Positions 17,851 to 27,764 of a DNA stretch of 64,000 nucleotides are shown one piece after another (positions within the stretch are counted from its first letter, which is position 1; each line of letters begins with the position of its first letter). The stretch comes from Hydrogenovibrio sp. JE_KL2 (GTDB taxonomy: Bacteria > Pseudomonadota > Gammaproteobacteria > Thiomicrospirales > Thiomicrospiraceae), in assembly GCF_009296185.1 (NCBI RefSeq), contig NZ_WBJR01000002.1, forward strand, positions 326,515 through 390,514, given 5' to 3'. The position numbers and the translations under genes are program-made. The notes beneath the pieces are model-generated. The model saw nothing but the letters and a program-made list of their open reading frames with translations. It was not told the DNA's origin and did not search any database.

Positions 17851-19635
17851 TTAGGTTTGAGGGGGAGGAGACAATCCCTTGTTTTGTAATCTTGCGATAC
17901 GTTTTGCCAGAGTGTGTAAACGTTTCAAGGCATCGACGATTTGCATTTCCATCCGAAAAATGACCAGTCTGGATTCATCGGATTGCATATGTTTCACCTG
18001 ATGCTTAAGCGCGATCTGAATCATTTCATCTATGGCGGACTTTGCCGAAAACACTTCTAAAGCTTTTTCTTTTTGCTGATCATCCAAAGCCATCAGTGCA
18101 TTATTTAATGATTTCACCACTTCTTTGGTGATATTGCCCATTAATTCCTGCATGGTAGGGCTTACCTTAAGTTGATACTCGAACGTTTGATGGCGGGCAT
18201 CTAACAGCCCATTTTGGATGGTTTCCATTACCGATTCCAGAATATTCACCACAGAAATCAATTCAACATATTTTTGCTGTTGTTTTTCATCAAGGTCAGC
18301 TCGTGAAACTTTGCTGAGATAAATCAGTATTTGATGTTGATACTGGCGAAGTTGTCTGAGGACTTTTTCTTCAAACTTAAGGGCATTCAACTGTACCGGA
18401 TAATTATTGTTGATGAAGTGTTGGAACAGGTTGTTGAGTTTTTCCCGAAACACGTTCAATTCCATGATGACGGCACCAAACGCTAATTGTGGTGTTTGTA
18501 AGAAGTTGTCGTCCAAGTATTTTGGGTCGAAAGATTGTTGCTTTTCATCGTCTAAAATAGGCAACAGGCGATAGCTCAGCCAGACAAATCCTGCGAGCAA
18601 CGGTAAGAAAAGAATCAAAGCGGAAAGTTTGAACAGGGTATTGGCGTTCGCGATTTCACGTGGGGTATCTGCTGCCAAGTTCATCATCTCGTTGAGGTGG
18701 CTACCACCTTCTGGAGAAATATAGACGGCCAATGTCGCCAAAGTGCCGATAAAGGGTAACCATAACAAGACGCCGAAAACGTTGAACATCACATGAATCA
18801 GGGCAGCCCTAATTGCATCGCGAGATTGTCCAATCGTTGCGAGAATTGCCGTGATACAGGTACCGATGTCCGCGCCCATGGACAGCGCAATACCGGTTGG
18901 AAGCGTCAAAAACCCTTGATTAGCCATGACGATGACAATCCCGATGGTGGCAGATGAAGATTGAACCAACGCGGTAAAAGCAAGGCCGATGAGTATGCCG
19001 TAAAGAGGGTGGTCGAGTTCTTTTAGGGTTTCTAGAAAAGGTTCGTAGTGTTTGAGTGGGGACATGCCTTCGCCCATCAAATTCATCCCGATAAACAAGA
19101 GCCCCAATCCCAACAGCAGTTGCCCGATATTTTTGCGGATATGAGTTTCACTGACAAATTGAATCAGAAAACCGACAAAGACCATGATGAGCGCTAAGTT
19201 GTAAATCTTGAAAGCAACGATTTGTGCGGTGATGGTGGTACCGAGGTTGGCACCCATGATGATGCTTCCCGCTTGCATCAAAGTCATCATGCCGGAGGCA
19301 ACGAACCCGATCACCAACACGCTGGTAACGGATGAAGATTGGATAACCGCAGTGACTAAAGTTCCGGACAGAGCCCCCATCACACGATTCGTTGTCAGGG
19401 TAGCGAGTAGGGTTTTCATGCGACCGCCTGCGATGGACAACAGTCCTTTCACCATGAGGTCTAGACCGAATAAGAAGATTGCCAAACCACCAAGCAGCTG
19501 CAAAATCATCTCGTACCAATTCAAAGCGGTTTTTCCTGTGGAGGGTATTGTCTCTGCTGGTACGACAGCAAAAGCTATGCTTGACCAAAGTAGCAGTAGT
19601 AAAAGGGTTTTGAATGGACGAATTTGGATTTGCAT
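17851..19635 (-). CDS. Na+/phosphate cotransporter family protein with PhoU-like tail
   Basis: A 594-residue protein. A signal-like first helix is followed by the two inverted NaPi-II repeats, each with a QSSS motif (QSSSVTSVLVIG near residue 98 and QSSSATIGIVIV near 225), which bind sodium and phosphate in the family. After eight or more helices, the C-terminal 200 residues are helical and resemble PhoU domains. It should import phosphate with sodium, in keeping with the Na+/H+ antiporters nearby. The gene is divergent from the globin GGDEF gene over 180 bases. Confidence 0.9.
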   Translation of the reverse strand: MQIQIRPFKTLLLLLLWSSIAFAVVPAETIPSTGKTALNWYEMILQLLGGLAIFLFGLDLMVKGLLSIAGGRMKTLLATLTTNRVMGALSGTLVTAVIQSSSVTSVLVIGFVASGMMTLMQAGSIIMGANLGTTITAQIVAFKIYNLALIMVFVGFLIQFVSETHIRKNIGQLLLGLGLLFIGMNLMGEGMSPLKHYEPFLETLKELDHPLYGILIGLAFTALVQSSSATIGIVIVMANQGFLTLPTGIALSMGADIGTCITAILATIGQSRDAIRAALIHVMFNVFGVLLWLPFIGTLATLAVYISPEGGSHLNEMMNLAADTPREIANANTLFKLSALILFLPLLAGFVWLSYRLLPILDDEKQQSFDPKYLDDNFLQTPQLAFGAVIMELNVFREKLNNLFQHFINNNYPVQLNALKFEEKVLRQLRQYQHQILIYLSKVSRADLDEKQQQKYVELISVVNILESVMETIQNGLLDARHQTFEYQLKVSPTMQELMGNITKEVVKSLNNALMALDDQQKEKALEVFSAKSAIDEMIQIALKHQVKHMQSDESRLVIFRMEMQIVDALKRLHTLAKRIARLQNKGLSPPPQT

Positions 19636-19815
19636 AAAGCGCTTTCAAGTCTAATACAGAGTGAATACAGGTATATTTTGAACCTGTTTGGGGATGGAAA
19701 GGAGTAATTTTGATAAATTTTTTTGATTTTCCATAAAGTAATTTTACGTCACGATACGGCATTTTCGGTATTATGGAGTTTAGCGCTGTTGCTCAGGAGG
19801 TCTTAAACGTATTTT

Positions 19816-21081
19816 ATGACTGAAAAATCAACGCAAAAAATCATCGATGAGCTTTTCCGACATTTTTATCGGGAGTTGCTTTCTGAACCTCACTACGCCG
19901 TGTTTTTTGAAAGTCATGACGTGGATTTGATTCGTCAAAAACAAGGACAATCTTTCCTAGAATTACTTGAGTTGTCCGACGAAGATATTCATGAAAACGG
20001 ATTGAAAATCGGCAAAGTGCATATCAATATAGGTCTTCCTTTTGAAGATTTATATGCCGGTTATCACAAACTTCAACAGCTTATTCCTATCTATTTCAAT
20101 GAACATTGGTTGGTGGATCATCAGCTTTTCAGAAGACTGAGTTTGCAGAAAATGGCGGCGGCTGAGGGCTATTTTCAGAGTTATATTCAGCAAATGGCAC
20201 ATGAAATAGCGATAACTCTCGAAAAACGCAACCTGTTGCTACGCCGCAGTTATGCTGAGCTCGCGAACCAACCACTCATATGTTTGAAAGAGATTCTTAC
20301 TCATTTGCTGGATGGGAACTCGCCTTTACCCGAGATGGCTTATGGGGCTTGTCCGTTGACCGAGCAGTTGGCTAACCACACTTGCTTAGATGATGACGAA
20401 AGAACAGAGTTGGAAAAGCTACATTCCTTGCAGCATATCATGAGCCAAAACTTCCTGTTCTTTGTAAAAAGTAAGGAATATGCTTTGGCGGTTTTCCTGT
20501 TGTCCCGGTTTTATGGCATGGCACTGGATTTGTCGAACCGTATCGGTTTAGCGTTTCAAATGTCTTTTATTCAAGAGTTACAAAAAGATCCTTTGACCCA
20601 TTTCTATCTTCGACATGATATGGAAGCCTTGATAGACAGCGCTCTGAGCCTGTCAATTGCCAATAAACGCAATGTTGCAATTGTTATGCTGGATTTAGAT
20701 GATTTTAAATTCATCAATGACAGTCATGGGCATTTAGCGGGCGACCATGTGTTGAAAGAAGTCAGTGAACTCTTCTCGCAAGTTGTGCGAGAATCAGACA
20801 AGATTTTCCGTTATGGAGGGGAAGAGTTCTTGATCTTGTTGGACGGTGCGGGGATTGACGTGGCATCCGGTATTGCCGAGAGATTGCGCAAACTGATAGA
20901 AAACCATCCCTTTGATTTGGGGATGCATCGAACAACGAAAATTACCGCGAGTATCGGTATCGCAGCTTACCATCCTGCAACAATGGAAAAAGTGCCTTCA
21001 GCAAGGCACTTTATAGATATTTGCGATCGAATGTTATTGAAAGCAAAACACAGCGGAAAGAACCGCATCGAGTATTGCTAA
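19816..21081 (+). CDS. Globin-coupled diguanylate cyclase (DosC-like)
   Basis: The 421-residue soluble protein has an N-terminal domain resembling globin-coupled sensors: the helix FRHFYRELLSEPHYAVFF, and the segment GKVHINIGLPFEDLYAGY, whose His69 fits the proximal haem ligand position. A middle helical domain (about 150-250) follows, then GGDEF with RYGGEEF near residue 335. DosC-type enzymes make c-di-GMP according to bound oxygen. A strong AGGAGG lies about 15 bases before the ATG, farther than usual, with an in-frame stop between. Haem binding is an inference from the sequence pattern. Confidence 0.85.
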   Translation: MTEKSTQKIIDELFRHFYRELLSEPHYAVFFESHDVDLIRQKQGQSFLELLELSDEDIHENGLKIGKVHINIGLPFEDLYAGYHKLQQLIPIYFNEHWLVDHQLFRRLSLQKMAAAEGYFQSYIQQMAHEIAITLEKRNLLLRRSYAELANQPLICLKEILTHLLDGNSPLPEMAYGACPLTEQLANHTCLDDDERTELEKLHSLQHIMSQNFLFFVKSKEYALAVFLLSRFYGMALDLSNRIGLAFQMSFIQELQKDPLTHFYLRHDMEALIDSALSLSIANKRNVAIVMLDLDDFKFINDSHGHLAGDHVLKEVSELFSQVVRESDKIFRYGGEEFLILLDGAGIDVASGIAERLRKLIENHPFDLGMHRTTKITASIGIAAYHPATMEKVPSARHFIDICDRMLLKAKHSGKNRIEYC

Positions 21082-21084
21082 GCT

Positions 21085-22503
21085 TTAGAACAAGTTAGCG
21101 TTAATGATACTGTGTACCCACACGCTGGCGAAATAACCTAAAAGAATTGCCGGCATCCACTTTAAATGCCCCATAAAGGTATATTTGCCTTTTGATTGTC
21201 CCATCAGAGCCACCCCGGCAGCAGAGCCGATAGAGAGCAAAGAGCCTCCCACACCAGCGGTCAGCGTTACCAATAGCCATTGACCATCCGCCATACTCGG
21301 ATTCATTGTCAGTACCGCGTACATGACGGGAATGTTATCGACAATCGCCGATAGGAAGCCGACTGCAATATTCGCTTCGGTAGCACCCCATTGGTTGTAC
21401 ATTACATTAGAAGCCACGGTTAGATAACCGATGGTTCCTAAGCCGCCAACGGCAAGAATGACGCCGAAGAAAAACAACAGCGTATCCCACTCGGCACGAG
21501 CGATTTTGTTGAAGATATCAAAGCTGACAGGCTGAGAGATATGTTTGATGGAACCATCGCTGCCAGTGTTCATCTCATAAGACAATTCACCGGTTTTCTT
21601 CAGATAGTAAGCAAAGAACTGTAAGTAAGCTAAACCGGTCATCATTCCCAGTACAGGCGGTAATTCCAGGAAGTTGTGTAATGACACGGCAGTGGCGATG
21701 GTTGCGAAGAACAAGAAGATGATGCGCTTAGCGCCTCGTTTCATCTTAACCACCTCTTCTAATGCCTCAGGTTTTTCTTTCGGCAAGGCAAGCGACATGA
21801 AAATTGCCGGTACCACGAAGTTCACCAAAGCAGGAATAAACAAATCAAAGAATTCGTGGAATTGTAATAGCCCTTTTTGCCAAACCATCAGGGTGGTGAT
21901 ATCACCAAACGGGCTGAATGCTCCGCCAGCATTGGCTGCGATAACCACGTTAATGAAACCAAGTGTGACGAATTTCGTTGAATTAACGCCTACCGCCAAG
22001 ATGACCGCACCCATCAATAATGCTGTGGTTAGGTTATCGGCAACGGGAGAGATGAAGAAGGCTAGGAAACCGGTAATCCAGAACAATTGGCGATAAGAGA
22101 AGCCTTTAGACACCAACCAACCTCTTAATGCATCAAAAACATGGCGTTCTTCCATTGCGTTAATATAGGTCATGGCTGCCAGCAGGAATAAGAACAGCTC
22201 TGCATATTCGAGAATGTTATGGCGTACGGCTTCTTCCGCCGCATTGGGAAAGCCATGAGTATGCATCACATAGGCAATTAGCATCCAGATGAGGCCGGCA
22301 GCGAGAATCACGGGTTTTGATTTTCGCAGTTGGGTGAATTCTTCTGTCATTACCAGAATGTAGGCAACAACGAAAATTCCCAAAGACAGATAACCTGCCC
22401 AGTGAGCCGTTAAATCCAAGTCGTTGGGTGTTTCGGCGGCAAGCACCATTCCCGGAACAAAAACCAGCATCAGTGCGAAAAATGCGGAGAACAGGGTCTT
22501 CAT
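21085..22503 (-). CDS. nhaD: Na+/H+ antiporter NhaD
   Basis: A 472-residue polytopic membrane protein of the NhaD family (ion transporter superfamily). It has a cleavable-looking first segment (to VLAAETP) followed by about 11-12 helices. Recognisable segments include AYILVMTEEF, NAGGAFSPFGDITTLMVWQ and SAIVDNIPVMYAVL, with the Asp/Asn residues expected in the ion path. NhaD is typical of marine and haloalkaliphilic bacteria, where it expels Na+ or Li+. It is divergent from nhaA with only 74 bases between the starts, so salt or pH control of both from one region is plausible. An AAAGGAATAT ribosome site is present. Confidence 0.93.
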   Translation of the reverse strand: MKTLFSAFFALMLVFVPGMVLAAETPNDLDLTAHWAGYLSLGIFVVAYILVMTEEFTQLRKSKPVILAAGLIWMLIAYVMHTHGFPNAAEEAVRHNILEYAELFLFLLAAMTYINAMEERHVFDALRGWLVSKGFSYRQLFWITGFLAFFISPVADNLTTALLMGAVILAVGVNSTKFVTLGFINVVIAANAGGAFSPFGDITTLMVWQKGLLQFHEFFDLFIPALVNFVVPAIFMSLALPKEKPEALEEVVKMKRGAKRIIFLFFATIATAVSLHNFLELPPVLGMMTGLAYLQFFAYYLKKTGELSYEMNTGSDGSIKHISQPVSFDIFNKIARAEWDTLLFFFGVILAVGGLGTIGYLTVASNVMYNQWGATEANIAVGFLSAIVDNIPVMYAVLTMNPSMADGQWLLVTLTAGVGGSLLSIGSAAGVALMGQSKGKYTFMGHLKWMPAILLGYFASVWVHSIINANLF

Positions 22504-22577
22504 CTATATTCCTTTAAAAAGCTGTAATTATGTGTATTATAAGGAATTGATGTCATAAATGGGATTAATCAAAGTAG

Positions 22578-23951
22578 ATGCAGAGTTTAAAAGAATACAA
22601 GTTGTACGCCCCTTGGGAAAAGGTATTCAATCGTTTAGCAACACCGTTTGAGCGTTTTTTACATCAACAAACCACGACGGGTTTGGTGTTGATGTTTATG
22701 ACCGTGGTTGCGCTGGTTTTGGCAAATTCGCCTTTAGCGGATGCTTATGCACATATTTTTCATACGCATATTGTCGTTGGTATCGGTGATTACAAGATAG
22801 ATCATTCCTTGCATCATTGGATTAACGATGGCCTGATGGCACTATTCTTCTTTGTCATTGGCTTGGAAATCAAGCGAGAAATTCTGGTAGGCGAGCTTTC
22901 CGATGTCCGTAATGCCATACTGCCGATTGTTGCTGCATTGGGTGGTGTCATTATGCCTGCAGTCTTTTATTACAGCATCAACCAAGGGTTGCCTAGTGAA
23001 AATGGCTGGGGAATTCCGATGGCGACGGATATTGCCTTTGCCATCAGTGCTTTGGTGTTATTGGGCAGAAGAGTGCCGACGGCTTTGGTCACGTTTTTGG
23101 TCGCACTGGCGATTGTAGATGACTTGATGGCGGTGATTGTGATCGCACTGTTCTACACCGAGCAGATTCATATGATACCTTTGATGGCGGCACTAGGATT
23201 TTTCTTGGTATTGATTCTGTTTAACCGTTTCGGGATTCGTAAGCCTTTGCCCTATTTCATTATCGGTGGCTTCATGTGGATTGCCATGTTGGAATCAGGC
23301 GTACATGCGACGATTGCAGGGATTCTGACGGCAATGGCTATCCCGGCTAAGCCTTCATTTGACCCTCAGGTTTTCGATACTCAAATGAAGGATCTGACCG
23401 AAAAATTCAAGTCTTACAATGTGCAAGACAACTTCCAACTGCACGAGGAGCAGGAGCCGGTTTTGCATGAAATCACCCATACGGTTCATGGCGTGCAAGC
23501 GCCATTGAACCGCTTGGAGCACGACTTCCATTTGCCAGTGAGTTTAATTGTCATACCGCTGTTTGCGCTGGCGAATGCCGGGATTGCGATTAACTTTTCT
23601 GAAATCGAAAAAATGGTTTTCGAGCCGGTCACCCTTGGCGTTATTGTTGGTTTGGTTGCCGGTAAAGTCATCGGTATTGCCGGGATTTCGGTATTGGCGA
23701 TTAAACTGGGTATCGCCAGGTTGCCAACCGACTCGACCTATTCCCAGTTATTGGGGGTTTCCTTCTTAGGCGGGATAGGTTTCACCATGTCGATCTTTAT
23801 CGCTGGCTTGGCTTGGCCGGGCAATGAAGCTTTCTTGCTCCAAGCCAAAGTCGGAATTCTATTGGCTTCGTTATTTGCAGGATTGTTTGGCTTTATCTGG
23901 TTACGCTTCGTTGCAAAACCGACACATCTGAAAGATAGGGTGCTGGGCTAG
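22578..23951 (+). CDS. nhaA: Na+/H+ antiporter NhaA
   Basis: A 457-residue NhaA-type antiporter. The paired aspartates of the ion site are in ALAIVDDLMAVIVIALF. The PxATDIAFA-like segment PMATDIAFAISALVLLG is also present. Compared with E. coli NhaA (388 residues), there is a hydrophilic insert of about 60 residues (roughly 265-320, rich in Glu, Gln and His) between two helices. A similar insert exists in other NhaA subgroups. It exchanges two protons for one sodium ion in known members. Confidence 0.94.
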   Translation: MQSLKEYKLYAPWEKVFNRLATPFERFLHQQTTTGLVLMFMTVVALVLANSPLADAYAHIFHTHIVVGIGDYKIDHSLHHWINDGLMALFFFVIGLEIKREILVGELSDVRNAILPIVAALGGVIMPAVFYYSINQGLPSENGWGIPMATDIAFAISALVLLGRRVPTALVTFLVALAIVDDLMAVIVIALFYTEQIHMIPLMAALGFFLVLILFNRFGIRKPLPYFIIGGFMWIAMLESGVHATIAGILTAMAIPAKPSFDPQVFDTQMKDLTEKFKSYNVQDNFQLHEEQEPVLHEITHTVHGVQAPLNRLEHDFHLPVSLIVIPLFALANAGIAINFSEIEKMVFEPVTLGVIVGLVAGKVIGIAGISVLAIKLGIARLPTDSTYSQLLGVSFLGGIGFTMSIFIAGLAWPGNEAFLLQAKVGILLASLFAGLFGFIWLRFVAKPTHLKDRVLG

Positions 23952-23996
23952 GCATTGCCTGTTTAGCAAACCCAGTCATGGCTGATGGGGAAAGGG

Positions 23997-24236
23997 TTAA
24001 TCCAGGGTTAAATGCAAAAACATTTCTGGATGGGTCATTTCCTCATTGGCTTCAGAGTTGAAATGGATTTCATAATGGGTGTAATCCGTATCTTTTTGGG
24101 AAATCAGCTCTTCGCCGACCTTTTTTAAATAATCCGGGTCTTTATGTTTGGTTTTAAACATTAGGTTATGTTTACCATAGACTTTTAAAACAAAGTGTTC
24201 TGTTCCGATGAGTTCGGAGTTGTCTGTGTCGCTCAT
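23997..24236 (-). CDS. Small acidic hypothetical protein
   Basis: A 79-residue soluble protein rich in Asp, Glu and Lys, ending in PEMFLHLTLD. There is no signal peptide, membrane segment or known motif. The alternation of charged and hydrophobic residues suggests a small alpha/beta fold. It lies two bases after the yjbQ stop on the same strand and is probably cotranscribed with it. I do not recognise a family. Confidence 0.6.
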   Translation of the reverse strand: MSDTDNSELIGTEHFVLKVYGKHNLMFKTKHKDPDYLKKVGEELISQKDTDYTHYEIHFNSEANEEMTHPEMFLHLTLD

Positions 24237-24238
24237 TT

Positions 24239-24658
24239 TTATTCTCCCTGTACCGTGACAACCAAATGACGCTCAAATCTTCCTGTGCGGTGTTCATAAA
24301 GAAAAAGTCCTTGCCAGGTTCCTAGATTGAGCCTGTTACTCGAAACGGGGATGGTTTGGCTGGACTGGGTAATCATACTGCGGATATGACCGCTCATATC
24401 ATCATCACCTTCATAATTATGCCGATACGCAGGGTCCCCGTCCAATATCATTTTTTGCATCCAATATTCAATGTCTTCTCTGACAGTCGGGTCGGCATTT
24501 TCGGTGATAATCAGTGATGCGGAAGTATGTTGGCAGAAAACATGGCATAAGCCGGTTTGAATCCCAGATTCCTTAACGCACTGCTCAATTTTATCCGTTA
24601 TCGAATAAGTGCCGCGTTTGGGGGTGGTCACCTTCAATAAGGTTTGAAATGTTTTCAT
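24239..24658 (-). CDS. yjbQ: YjbQ family protein (UPF0047)
   Basis: A 139-residue protein with the full family signature: QHTSASL near residue 45, ENADPTVREDIE, the YEGDDDMSGHIRSM segment, and GTWQGLFLYEHR near the end. Conserved His, Asp and Arg residues in these segments form the active pocket of the fold. E. coli YjbQ has been reported to have weak thiamine phosphate synthase activity; the physiological role is not settled. The start at 24658 aligns with family N-termini; an ATG at 24670 with a closer GGGAG is an alternative adding four residues. Confidence 0.9.
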   Translation of the reverse strand: MKTFQTLLKVTTPKRGTYSITDKIEQCVKESGIQTGLCHVFCQHTSASLIITENADPTVREDIEYWMQKMILDGDPAYRHNYEGDDDMSGHIRSMITQSSQTIPVSSNRLNLGTWQGLFLYEHRTGRFERHLVVTVQGE

Positions 24659-24857
24659 ATCGTTTCTCATTTTGCTCCCAAGAGGGAAATGACATCCTAA
24701 ATAACCCAAACGGTTCCACATGGAACGTTTAGGTTACGTAAAAACTCTAATTTATTTGAAATATCGCCGTTTTAAAAGGCTTTTTTCATAAAAGGTTAAA
24801 AATTCTCTTATCCGCTTTTTGCTATTGTTTGCCAAAAATCTGGATAAGGAAAATAGG

Positions 24858-27572
24858 ATGTTGAAATTAAAGAATAAGATTATTCTGAACTTAATGCTTG
24901 TAGGAATTTTACCACTTATGGTGGTGGTTTCCATTTCTTGGTTTTTGACCAAAGAGGAAATCTCTAAAACCACCTACAGTCATTTGGAAGCGGTCAGAGA
25001 TCTGAAAGAACATGCCTTAGCCGACTATTTCCAACAAGTGAAAGCGCAACTGCTCAATTTGTCTTCAACCAGCCGTGTGCAACGTATGGCGGGGTATATT
25101 GCGCCCAATTTTGCTTATATGGTGGATTTCCTTGCGGTGAAAAAAGATGAGCAGAAGGCCGCCGTTAAGCATTTCTGGGAAACGGATTTTGCCAAGGAGT
25201 ATCGCAAACACAACCCAAACAATGATATTGATTTGGATAAATTGTTTTCCGAAATGGATTCCTCCGCCATCAGCGCCCAATATTTATATTTGGCATCCAA
25301 CCCTTACCCTGTGGGTCAAAAAAACAAGATGCTGACCGCCAAGAAAGATGAATCGCCTTATTCGGACTTTCATTCGTTGAATCATGCTTACTTCAACCGT
25401 TACCTCAAAAATTTCGGTTTGTTTGATATTTTTGTTATCAGTAATGACGGGCGAGTGGGGTACAGCGTTTACAAAAATCTGGAGTTCGGAACGGACTTGA
25501 ATAAAGGGCCTTGGAAAAACTCAGGTTTGGCACAGGCATATCGCATGGCCAAGAAGCTGAAAAAGGGCGAAGTCTATTTAGAGGATTTTGCACTTTATAC
25601 GCCTTTTTATGATGCGCCGAGCAGTTTTATCGCCACTCCGATTTTTGATGATGATGGACGCCAAGGCACGCTGGTCTTCCAGTTGCCATTGGACAAAATC
25701 ACTCAGGTGATGAGCGTGCGCTCAGGCATGGGGAAAACCGGAGAATCCTATTTGGTCGGGCCGGATGGCTTATTGCGCTCGGATACACACCTTGATACTT
25801 CTCACTTCAATGTTGTGAATGCGTTCCGTGATCCGAGCAAATACACCATCAAAACCCCTCAGGTCGAGCAAGCGATTAAAGGTCAAAAAGGGGTAATGGA
25901 AACCACCAATTACCTACATGAATCGGTATTGTCTGCTTATGCACCCATCGACATTCTCGGTAAGCATTGGGAAATGATTGTCGATGTCAATACGAAAGAA
26001 GACTTTGCCTCTCTGACGCAATACATGAAGTTGATTATGATTGTTACCGGCATCATTTTAATCGCTTTGATTTTGGTTGGTGTTGCCTTGAGTCATAGTA
26101 TTACCAAGCCGATTTTGAAAATTTCCGAGTTTATCCGCACGGTCGGTAAAACCGGCGATTTTTCACTGAAAGCAGAATTGAAGTCAAAAGATGAAATCGG
26201 TGAAATGGCAAAAGCCTTCAATGAAATGACGGGCGACTTATCGGCGATTTTCAAAGAAATCAACTTTGTGGTCGATCAGATTTCCAAAGGGCAATTCCAG
26301 CATAAGATTTCCGGGGAGTTTTCCGGTGATTTGGCGACACTGAAAACCGGTGTGAACACCTCTGTGGAAATGATTGAAAAAACCATGAACGTCATTCGTA
26401 CGGCGTTGGAAAATCTTGAGAAAGGAGATTTCGAGACCAAGATTCTGGTGGATGGCGATATTCAAGGCGGTTTCCAAAAGATTCTTTCCAATCTTGCATC
26501 CGCGATGTCGGGATTGAACTTGATTATCAATGAAATCAACCAAGTCATGCGTGAAGTCAAACACGGTAACTTTAACCACCGTTCCGAGTCGGAAGCCAAA
26601 GGGGAGTTGAAGTATCTACAAAACAATATCAATGTGTCGCTCGATGCGCTGCAAAGTGCCTTCTCCGAAATTAGACAGGTGGTAGAAGCCCAAGCGAAGG
26701 GCGACTTAACCCAGATGATCCAAGGCGATTATCCGGGAGATCTTGGGATTCTGGCGAAGGATTTGAATGATGCAACGCAAGCCAGTCAAATTGCTTTGCA
26801 TCAAGTGAGTTTGAACGTTCAGTCGGTTTACGACAGCGCGCAAGAAATTGCGCGGGGAAGTGAAGATGTGTCGTATCGAACGCAGAATCAGGCGGCAGCG
26901 CTGGAACAAACCGTGGCAACCATGGAGCAGATGAATTCCGCAGTAGCGCAAAATGCCGAGAACGCGCATAGTGCCGCGCAAAAAGCGGAGATGACGGCTA
27001 AAACGACCGAAGAGGGACGTGTTGTCATGCAGCAGCTTCAAAGTGCCATGATGGAGATTGCGGAATCCAGCCAACGTATTCCAGCCATTATTGAGCTGAT
27101 TGAAAGTATTGCGTTCCAAACCAACTTATTGGCACTGAATGCCGCAGTAGAGGCAGCAAGGGCAGGAGAACAGGGTCGAGGCTTTGCCGTGGTGGCGTCT
27201 GAAGTGAGAACCCTGGCGGGGAAATCGACCTCGGCGGCTCACGATATTAAAGTCTTGATTGAAGATTCGGTTTCCAAAGTTGATTCCGGTACAAAATTGA
27301 CGCATTCTTCTATGGAGTTTTTAGACAAAATCCATATGAGCATTAAGGAAGTGAACAGTGTGGTGGCGGACATCAGCCATGCAACGGCAGAGCAAAGCAT
27401 GGGCATCAAACAGGTGAATACCTCTATGATGTCAATCGATGCTGACAACCAGCAAAACGCGGCGCTGTCCGAACAAACCGCCAGTGCTGCGGATGGCTTG
27501 AAAGAAATGGCGGAGAAATTGGAACAGTCCATTTCGCAATTTCAGCTTTCCAACCGATTAGAAAACTTTTAG
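24858..27572 (+). CDS. Methyl-accepting chemotaxis protein with repeated HAMP-like modules
   Basis: This 904-residue receptor has a membrane helix near residues 10-30, a large periplasmic double-Cache-like domain (about 35-380, with [18 protein letters not shown]), and a second helix near 390-415. A HAMP domain and at least three more HAMP-like modules follow, each marked by a K/H-G-[NDQ]-F/L pattern near residues 475-640. The signalling tip reads [21 protein letters not shown]. It should control CheA; no che genes are in the window. The Cache domain probably binds a small molecule. An AAGGAAAATAGG leader supports the ATG, and a strong terminator follows. Confidence 0.9.
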   Translation: MLKLKNKIILNLMLVGILPLMVVVSISWFLTKEEISKTTYSHLEAVRDLKEHALADYFQQVKAQLLNLSSTSRVQRMAGYIAPNFAYMVDFLAVKKDEQKAAVKHFWETDFAKEYRKHNPNNDIDLDKLFSEMDSSAISAQYLYLASNPYPVGQKNKMLTAKKDESPYSDFHSLNHAYFNRYLKNFGLFDIFVISNDGRVGYSVYKNLEFGTDLNKGPWKNSGLAQAYRMAKKLKKGEVYLEDFALYTPFYDAPSSFIATPIFDDDGRQGTLVFQLPLDKITQVMSVRSGMGKTGESYLVGPDGLLRSDTHLDTSHFNVVNAFRDPSKYTIKTPQVEQAIKGQKGVMETTNYLHESVLSAYAPIDILGKHWEMIVDVNTKEDFASLTQYMKLIMIVTGIILIALILVGVALSHSITKPILKISEFIRTVGKTGDFSLKAELKSKDEIGEMAKAFNEMTGDLSAIFKEINFVVDQISKGQFQHKISGEFSGDLATLKTGVNTSVEMIEKTMNVIRTALENLEKGDFETKILVDGDIQGGFQKILSNLASAMSGLNLIINEINQVMREVKHGNFNHRSESEAKGELKYLQNNINVSLDALQSAFSEIRQVVEAQAKGDLTQMIQGDYPGDLGILAKDLNDATQASQIALHQVSLNVQSVYDSAQEIARGSEDVSYRTQNQAAALEQTVATMEQMNSAVAQNAENAHSAAQKAEMTAKTTEEGRVVMQQLQSAMMEIAESSQRIPAIIELIESIAFQTNLLALNAAVEAARAGEQGRGFAVVASEVRTLAGKSTSAAHDIKVLIEDSVSKVDSGTKLTHSSMEFLDKIHMSIKEVNSVVADISHATAEQSMGIKQVNTSMMSIDADNQQNAALSEQTASAADGLKEMAEKLEQSISQFQLSNRLENF

Positions 27573-27592
27573 CCAGCGGTCTTAGCCAAGTT

Positions 27593-27618
27593 AAAAGGGG
27601 GAGATTTCCCCCTTTTTT
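27593..27618 (+). terminator. Rho-independent terminator after the chemoreceptor gene
   Basis: Nine-pair stem AAAAGGGGG/CCCCCTTTT with a six-base loop and a run of six T, 20 bases after the stop codon. Confidence 0.85.
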
Positions 27619-27764
27619 ATTTGTCCGTTTTTATCATTCCTAGAGTCGTTTTTGGGAAAGCTTATGTTGTTTACCCTGTGATGTTCTGTCAAAAATTTTC
27701 AACAGGACAGGGATGCACTATAATTTGAGCCAAGCAATACAGATTCTAATTAAAGGCGAGCAAG

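Noticed and set aside
23710..23730. GCCAGGTTGCCAACC as a motif copy
   Set aside because: It lacks the AAAATCT half and lies in a normally conserved NhaA loop.
24308..24325. Possible extra copy of the 19-bp motif (TTGCCAGGTTCC)
   Set aside because: Only the short CCAGGTT core matches, and it encodes the conserved GTWQG motif of YjbQ.
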